A DNA stretch of 57,364 nucleotides. It comes from Cryobacterium sp. Y57. GTDB taxonomy: Bacteria > Actinomycetota > Actinomycetes > Actinomycetales > Microbacteriaceae. The notes beneath the pieces were generated by a model. That model had not been told where the DNA came from, did no database searches, and saw only the letters and a list, made by a program, of their open reading frames with translations. Shown piece after piece: positions 53,481 through 57,364 of the stretch (position 1 is the first letter of the stretch; every line of letters starts with the position of its first letter). Made by a program: the position numbers and the translations under genes. The stretch covers positions 1 to 57,364 of the forward strand of contig NZ_PJJL01000063.1 of assembly GCF_002929505.1 (NCBI RefSeq). The letters run 5' to 3'.

Positions 53481-54278
53481 CTAGAGCAGCAGGCCGTCTG
53501 CGCCGACGCGCGGCACCCGACGGGCGACCCGGCGGTCATGAAGCAGTGCAATTCCGTAAGCGGTGAAGTACAGCACGACCATCGGCACGGCGAGCAGGAA
53601 CATGGACACGACGTCGGCTGCCGGCGTCGCAATGGCCGTGAACAGGATGATCACCAGAATGGCCAGACGCCAGGATTTGATAATGGAGCTGGCGCTGATC
53701 ACCCCGGCAAAGTTCAGCAGCACAATAAATACCGGCAGCACGAATGCGATCCCGATCGCGATCATCAGTTTGAGCACGAAGTCGAAGTAGTTTCCTGCAT
53801 TGATCAGTGCGGCGTCCTGCTGCGGTGCGAAACTCGTCATGAGTTCAACCACGTGCGGCAACACGTACCAGCCCGACGCGCACCCGATCAGAAACAGCGG
53901 CACAGCGGAAAAAAAGAACCCGAATGTGTACTGCTTCTCTTTGCGCGTGAGACCGGGCGTCAGAAAAGCGAAGACCTGATACAGCCACATCGGGCTCGAC
54001 ACGATCAGTCCGACGTAGAAGGAGATGCGCAGTTTGAGGTCGAAGGCGCTCGTGATATCCGGGTAATTGATCTGGGCGTTGCGGTTCTGGGCGCGCACAA
54101 TGGCGTAGATCGGCTCCCGCAGACCATCCCAGACGAAGCCGGAAAGAAACCAGCCGGCGATGGCACCGATGAGGATGCCCGCAGCGGCGAGAAAGAGTCG
54201 CTTGCGCAGCTCGAGCAGATGCTGCCCAAGCGACATCTTTTTCTTGGTGGGCGCGGTGCGCACGCCCTCCACCACCAC
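53481..54278 (-). CDS. tatC: Sec-independent translocase subunit TatC
   Basis: Polytopic receptor of the twin-arginine pathway, 265 residues, six helices. The N-terminal MSLGQHLLELRKRLF and the loop blocks SFYVGLIVSSPMWLYQVFAFLTPGLTRKEK-type residues match the signal-peptide binding site. The stop of tatA lies 6 bases before its GTG/ATG start region, so the two are one unit. An internal ATG (MSLGQHLLE) 14 codons in is an alternative start. Confidence 0.96.
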   Translation of the reverse strand: MVVEGVRTAPTKKKMSLGQHLLELRKRLFLAAAGILIGAIAGWFLSGFVWDGLREPIYAIVRAQNRNAQINYPDITSAFDLKLRISFYVGLIVSSPMWLYQVFAFLTPGLTRKEKQYTFGFFFSAVPLFLIGCASGWYVLPHVVELMTSFAPQQDAALINAGNYFDFVLKLMIAIGIAFVLPVFIVLLNFAGVISASSIIKSWRLAILVIILFTAIATPAADVVSMFLLAVPMVVLYFTAYGIALLHDRRVARRVPRVGADGLLL

Positions 54279-54284
54279 GATTGC

Positions 54285-54566
54285 CTAGGCTTTCGGGTTC
54301 GGCGTGCTGCTCGGGTCCGCGCGAGCACCATCGGCGCGAGCACCATCGGCGCGAGCACCATCGGCGCGAGTACTGTCGGCGCGAGCACTGTCGGCCGAAC
54401 TATCCGGCGTGCCGTCGTCGGTGCGTTCCGGGGTGATCTCGCTCTTGAAAATCTTCATGGACTGACCGAGACTGCGGGCGAGCCCCGGCAGTTTCGGTGC
54501 TCCGAACAACAGCAGGATCACGACGAGAATTATCAGGAAATGCCATCCGGTCAGGTTGCTGAGCAT
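54285..54566 (-). CDS. tatA: Twin-arginine translocase subunit TatA/E
   Basis: Pore-forming Tat component, 93 residues: one membrane helix (about 7-21), the FGAPKLPGLARSLGQSM hinge and amphipathic helix, and a charged tail. The tail (about 57-84) is a run of five-residue repeats, ARADG and variants, encoded by 15-bp tandem repeats. No tatB is seen; many actinobacteria have tatB elsewhere. It forms an operon with tatC. Confidence 0.94.
   Translation of the reverse strand: MLSNLTGWHFLIILVVILLLFGAPKLPGLARSLGQSMKIFKSEITPERTDDGTPDSSADSARADSTRADGARADGARADGARADPSSTPNPKA
54317..54391. repeat. 15-bp tandem repeat inside tatA
   Basis: Five units of CGGCGCGAGCACCAT and variants (two end in TACTGT or CACTGT). 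Being a multiple of three, unit gain or loss lengthens or shortens the TatA tail without breaking the frame. Confidence 0.85.
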
Positions 54567-54695
54567 GCGAATTCTCCCTCTAGTGAGTCGGTCGTGCAGC
54601 AGTGTAACGGTCTCACTGGAGTTAAAACCGGGTAAACCTCATTTATTTTTCCCGTATCGGGTATTTCCGCACTCCCGCACACAGAATTCGGGCTG

Positions 54696-56336
54696 TCAGG
54701 ACGTCGCCCCGGACGTTGCGAAACGTTCGAGAACCTCGCCGATGCGCACTTTGCACCCGCCGCATCCGGTGCCGGCTCGGGTCGCTGCACCGATACAGGC
54801 GACACTCGTGTTGCCGACCTCGGCCGATTCGGCAATGGCACCCGCGGTGACGCCGTTGCACCAGCACACCGTCGCGCCCGGGTCGAAGGCGCCGCCGACC
54901 GAGGGCTCGTAGTCCGGCCCGTCGTAGCGCAGCAGCACCGACCGGTCTGCCGGTAGTTCGCTGCCGCGCTCGAACAGTAGCGTCAGTTCGGCGGCGGAGC
55001 GCGGCATACCGACGCAGACGAAGCCTTCCAGAATCCCCGCGCGGGTGACCATCTTCACATAGCGGCCGTGTTCGGGATCAGCCCACTGCGCCACGTTCAA
55101 CAAAGCTGCGTCACACGCGGCGGCATGCTCATCGGCCCCGTGATCCCACGGGTCGGCTGCGGTGTTGCCGACCGACACAACCTCGACGCCCTCTGCTTTC
55201 AGCATCACCACGGCCGCCGCCGCACCGATCAGGGCATGGACCTCTCCCGTGCCCAGCACCTCGTTGCTGAACCGCCGGGCGAGCCAGTCAGCCTGGCGCC
55301 AGCCCGGCCCGATCAGACCGCTCGGGCCGCCGGTCGGCAGCGCCGTCGACTCACCGGCACGGCGGACAGGTGCCACGTGGGCGCAGTCGCCGATCGCGTA
55401 GATGCGCGGATCGCTCCAGCTCTGCAAGTTCGAATCAACCAGGATTCCGGTCGAAACCGGCAGCCCGGCCAGCTGTGCTAGCTCGGTTCGAGCGCCGATT
55501 CCGCACGAAAGCAGCAGCAGGTCGCCGTGGATCTGCTTGCCGTCGGCGCAGATAAGAGCGTCGAACCGGTCTACGCCGTCGTCATCCTGGTGAAAGAGCA
55601 GGCTCTCGGCGCGGGAATGATTGACCATGGTCACGCCCGCCCGTCGGGCGCTCTGGGCCAGCACAGTGCCGCCGCCGCGGTCGAGGTTGCGGTTCATGGG
55701 AATTTCCCCGTGGTAGACGACGCAGGACTGCGCCCCGGCCGAAGCCGCGGCGAGCGCGATCTCCATGCCGAGCACGCCGGCGCCGAGCACGACGATGCGC
55801 TTGCCTGCGGTCACGGCCGCGAGTACCCGCTGGGCATCATCGAGGTTACGCAGCACGGTGACCCCGCGTGGAAGTGTGGCGCCGCTGGCGTCGAGGGCAG
55901 CGGCATCCGCTGCCGGCATCTGCCGGTCACGACGCACCCGGATGATCCCATCCAGGGTGGGAATGTTGGCGCGGGCGCCGGTGGCGAGCACGAGCCGGTC
56001 ATAAGTCAGCAGGGTGCCGTCACTGAGCGATACAGCGCAGCGGCTGCGCAAAATCGCGGTGACGGTCATGCCGAGGTGCAGGTGGACACCGGCCTCGCGG
56101 GCCGCGAAGGTGTCGGTGATCTGGAGGCTGTCACGGTCGGCGTTGCCGACTGCATGTTCGGCGATCAGCACGCGGTTGTAAGCGTCGGTATTTTCGGTCC
56201 CGACCACGGTCAACGTGGCAGCGCCGCGGCGCACGAGCGGCAGGAGTCCTTCGACGAAGCGGGCTGCGACCGGACCGTAACCGACGAGCACAATGCGCTC
56301 AGGGTTGTGCGCTGGTGAGGTGCTTCGTTCAGACAT
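54696..56336 (-). CDS. nasB: Assimilatory nitrate reductase electron-transfer subunit (FAD/NAD oxidoreductase with BFD domain)
   Basis: 546 residues. An FAD site IVLVGYGPVAARFVEGL near 15, an NAD(P)H site IVVLGAGVLGMEIALAAA near 182 and the late FAD contact YAIGDCAHV identify a NirB-N-terminal/NasB-type reductase. The C-terminal BFD-like [2Fe-2S] domain has VCWCNGV near 488 and TGCGGCKVRIGEVLE near 525 (C-x-C ... C-x2-C). It lacks the sulfite/nitrite reductase half, so it is not a nitrite reductase. Its ATG overlaps the stop of the catalytic subunit by 8 bases. I infer it passes NADH electrons to that subunit. Confidence 0.88.
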   Translation of the reverse strand: MSERSTSPAHNPERIVLVGYGPVAARFVEGLLPLVRRGAATLTVVGTENTDAYNRVLIAEHAVGNADRDSLQITDTFAAREAGVHLHLGMTVTAILRSRCAVSLSDGTLLTYDRLVLATGARANIPTLDGIIRVRRDRQMPAADAAALDASGATLPRGVTVLRNLDDAQRVLAAVTAGKRIVVLGAGVLGMEIALAAASAGAQSCVVYHGEIPMNRNLDRGGGTVLAQSARRAGVTMVNHSRAESLLFHQDDDGVDRFDALICADGKQIHGDLLLLSCGIGARTELAQLAGLPVSTGILVDSNLQSWSDPRIYAIGDCAHVAPVRRAGESTALPTGGPSGLIGPGWRQADWLARRFSNEVLGTGEVHALIGAAAAVVMLKAEGVEVVSVGNTAADPWDHGADEHAAACDAALLNVAQWADPEHGRYVKMVTRAGILEGFVCVGMPRSAAELTLLFERGSELPADRSVLLRYDGPDYEPSVGGAFDPGATVCWCNGVTAGAIAESAEVGNTSVACIGAATRAGTGCGGCKVRIGEVLERFATSGATS

Positions 56337-57364
56337 GGGCGCCTGCTTTCACGAGTGCACGCACCCGAACGGTTGTCTTCTTGAACTCGGGCATGCCGCT
56401 CACCGGATCGGTCTCGTCGTCGGTCAGCAGGTTGGCGCGCTGGTCGCCACTAAAGTGGAACGGCAGAAAGACCGTGTCAAGGCGCAGGTCGGTGCTCACC
56501 TGTGCGCGGCAGTGCACCGCACCGCGGTCGTTGCTGACCTCGACCCAGGCCTCGTTATTGATTCCGAGCTGCTCGGCGGTCGCCGGGTGGAGTTGCAGTC
56601 GGGCCTCCGGTTGGGCGTCGGAAAGCTCTTGAACCCGCCGGGTCTGGGTGCCGCTCTGGTAATGCTCGAGCAACCGGCCGGTGATGAGGGTCAGGGTACC
56701 TCCGACCTGGGCCGGCGCGCCGAGGCGCCGCGCATCGACGACTACGAGGCGAGCCAGGCCGTCGGGGTGGGCGAAGCGGTCCAGAAACAGCCGCGGCGTG
56801 CCAGTCGACCCGACCGGGTAGGGCCAGAACGCCGGTTCCTCGGTATCGAGGAGGGCATAGCTGAGGCCGGAGTAGTCGGCGAGTCCGCCCTTCGACGCCC
56901 GGCAGAGTTCGTCGAACACCTCGCTCGCCTGGGAGCTGAAGGTTCCGGCCGAGTCGAGGCGCCGCGCGAGCTCCTGCCAGATCCACAGTTCGCTCCGTAC
57001 GCCCTCCGGCGCGTCGACGGCGAGCCGGCGACGGATGACGCGGCCCTCGAGCGAGGTCATCGTGCCCTCTTCCTCGGCCCACTGCGTGACCGGCAGCACG
57101 ACGTCGGCGAGCACCGCGGTGTCGGAGAAGAAGAGGTCGGCGACCACCAGAAAATCGAGGGTTTTCAAGGCAGCTCGCACCCGGTCGGCGTTGGGCGCGG
57201 AGACGACCATGTTGGAGCCGTGCACGAGAAGACAGCGGATCCCGCCCGGCTCCCCCAGCGCGCCGAGAAGCTCGACCGCGGGCAGGCCAATGCCGGGCAG
57301 GCTGTCGGGGTCGACTCCCCATACCCCGGCGACGTGTGTGCGAGCGGCGGGATCGTTGATCTTG
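56329..57364 (-). CDS. Molybdopterin-dependent nitrate reductase catalytic subunit, C-terminal part
   Basis: The gene runs off the right edge; about 345 C-terminal residues are present. The frame is open to the last base, so the ATG at 57225 is internal. Visible blocks belong to the DMSO-reductase family: HGSNMVVSAPN, VVADLFFSDTAVLADVVLPVTQWAEEEGT and the dinucleotide-binding C-terminal domain with TLITGRLLEHYQSGTQTRR and FLPFHFSG. The pairing with a FAD/BFD reductase indicates assimilatory nitrate reduction (NasC/NarB type), in the cytosol, with no Tat signal expected. Nitrate rather than another substrate is inferred. Confidence 0.85.
   Translation of the reverse strand, partial: KINDPAARTHVAGVWGVDPDSLPGIGLPAVELLGALGEPGGIRCLLVHGSNMVVSAPNADRVRAALKTLDFLVVADLFFSDTAVLADVVLPVTQWAEEEGTMTSLEGRVIRRRLAVDAPEGVRSELWIWQELARRLDSAGTFSSQASEVFDELCRASKGGLADYSGLSYALLDTEEPAFWPYPVGSTGTPRLFLDRFAHPDGLARLVVVDARRLGAPAQVGGTLTLITGRLLEHYQSGTQTRRVQELSDAQPEARLQLHPATAEQLGINNEAWVEVSNDRGAVHCRAQVSTDLRLDTVFLPFHFSGDQRANLLTDDETDPVSGMPEFKKTTVRVRALVKAGAHV

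Noticed and set aside
54317..54391. CRISPR-like array
   Set aside because: Units are 15 bp without spacers and encode in-frame TatA repeats.
54696..56336. Complete NAD(P)H nitrite reductase large subunit
   Set aside because: The product stops after the BFD domain at 546 residues and lacks the siroheme/4Fe-4S half.

Overview
The window is high-GC DNA from an actinobacterium, most likely a Microbacteriaceae member of the Cryobacterium/Leifsonia kind. The reasons are the gene order (eno-ftsB-DUF501, metG-tatD-rsmA-ispE, rsmI next to a protein O-mannosyltransferase, glmU-prs with a tRNA-Gln), the frequent GTG starts, GTGA/ATGA gene overlaps and one tRNA with encoded CCA. A DUF3494 ice-binding protein and a fatty-acid desaturase point to a cold-living organism. 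The genus is inferred; no rRNA is present to settle it.

Layout. 1-1056 looks accessory: a 25-bp direct repeat like an insertion-sequence end, gene debris and a GNAT acetyltransferase, beside a tRNA with UAA anticodon. 1.2-12.5 kb is core: ndh, an S8 peptidase, DUF501, ftsB, eno and hisS on the minus strand, an ABC exporter pair, mazG and nhaA. 12.5-25.3 kb holds mfd, pth (apparently starting with CTG) and rplY, then a gluconate module (FadR-type regulator, gntP, gntK, gnd, with a good operator match between the divergent genes), then prs, glmU and tRNA-Gln. 25.4-36.2 kb holds a MarR regulator, the methionine importer metI-metN-metQ, an ABC-F ATPase, ispE, rsmA, tatD, metG and rsmI.

The most unusual stretch is 36.3-44.4 kb: a protein O-mannosyltransferase, a three-histidine-box desaturase with a clean terminator, and then a cell-surface cluster. 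That cluster has a WxL-domain protein, a DUF916-type WxL-partner membrane protein broken by one in-frame TAA, an 810-residue protein with three tandem DUF3494 ice-binding domains fused to a C-terminal WxL domain, and a second WxL protein with an internal deletion. Two of the transcription units share a direct-repeat promoter motif. I read this as a wall-attached ice-binding surface system, in which WxL and DUF916 parts known mainly from Firmicutes present a multivalent ice-binding adhesin. I know of no description of this architecture.

44.5-57.4 kb returns to metabolism and export: sdaA, a LysM lipoprotein, a rhodanese, a DUF3516 helicase, a membrane molybdopterin oxidoreductase with an internal twin-arginine motif, a Tat-exported ferritin-like protein, tatC, tatA, and an assimilatory nitrate reductase pair whose catalytic subunit runs off the right edge. 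Two intergenic gaps carry copies of the same ~95-bp palindromic repeat (ends GCATAACTCCTGCAATT). Function calls rest on motifs read by eye; no database search was possible.
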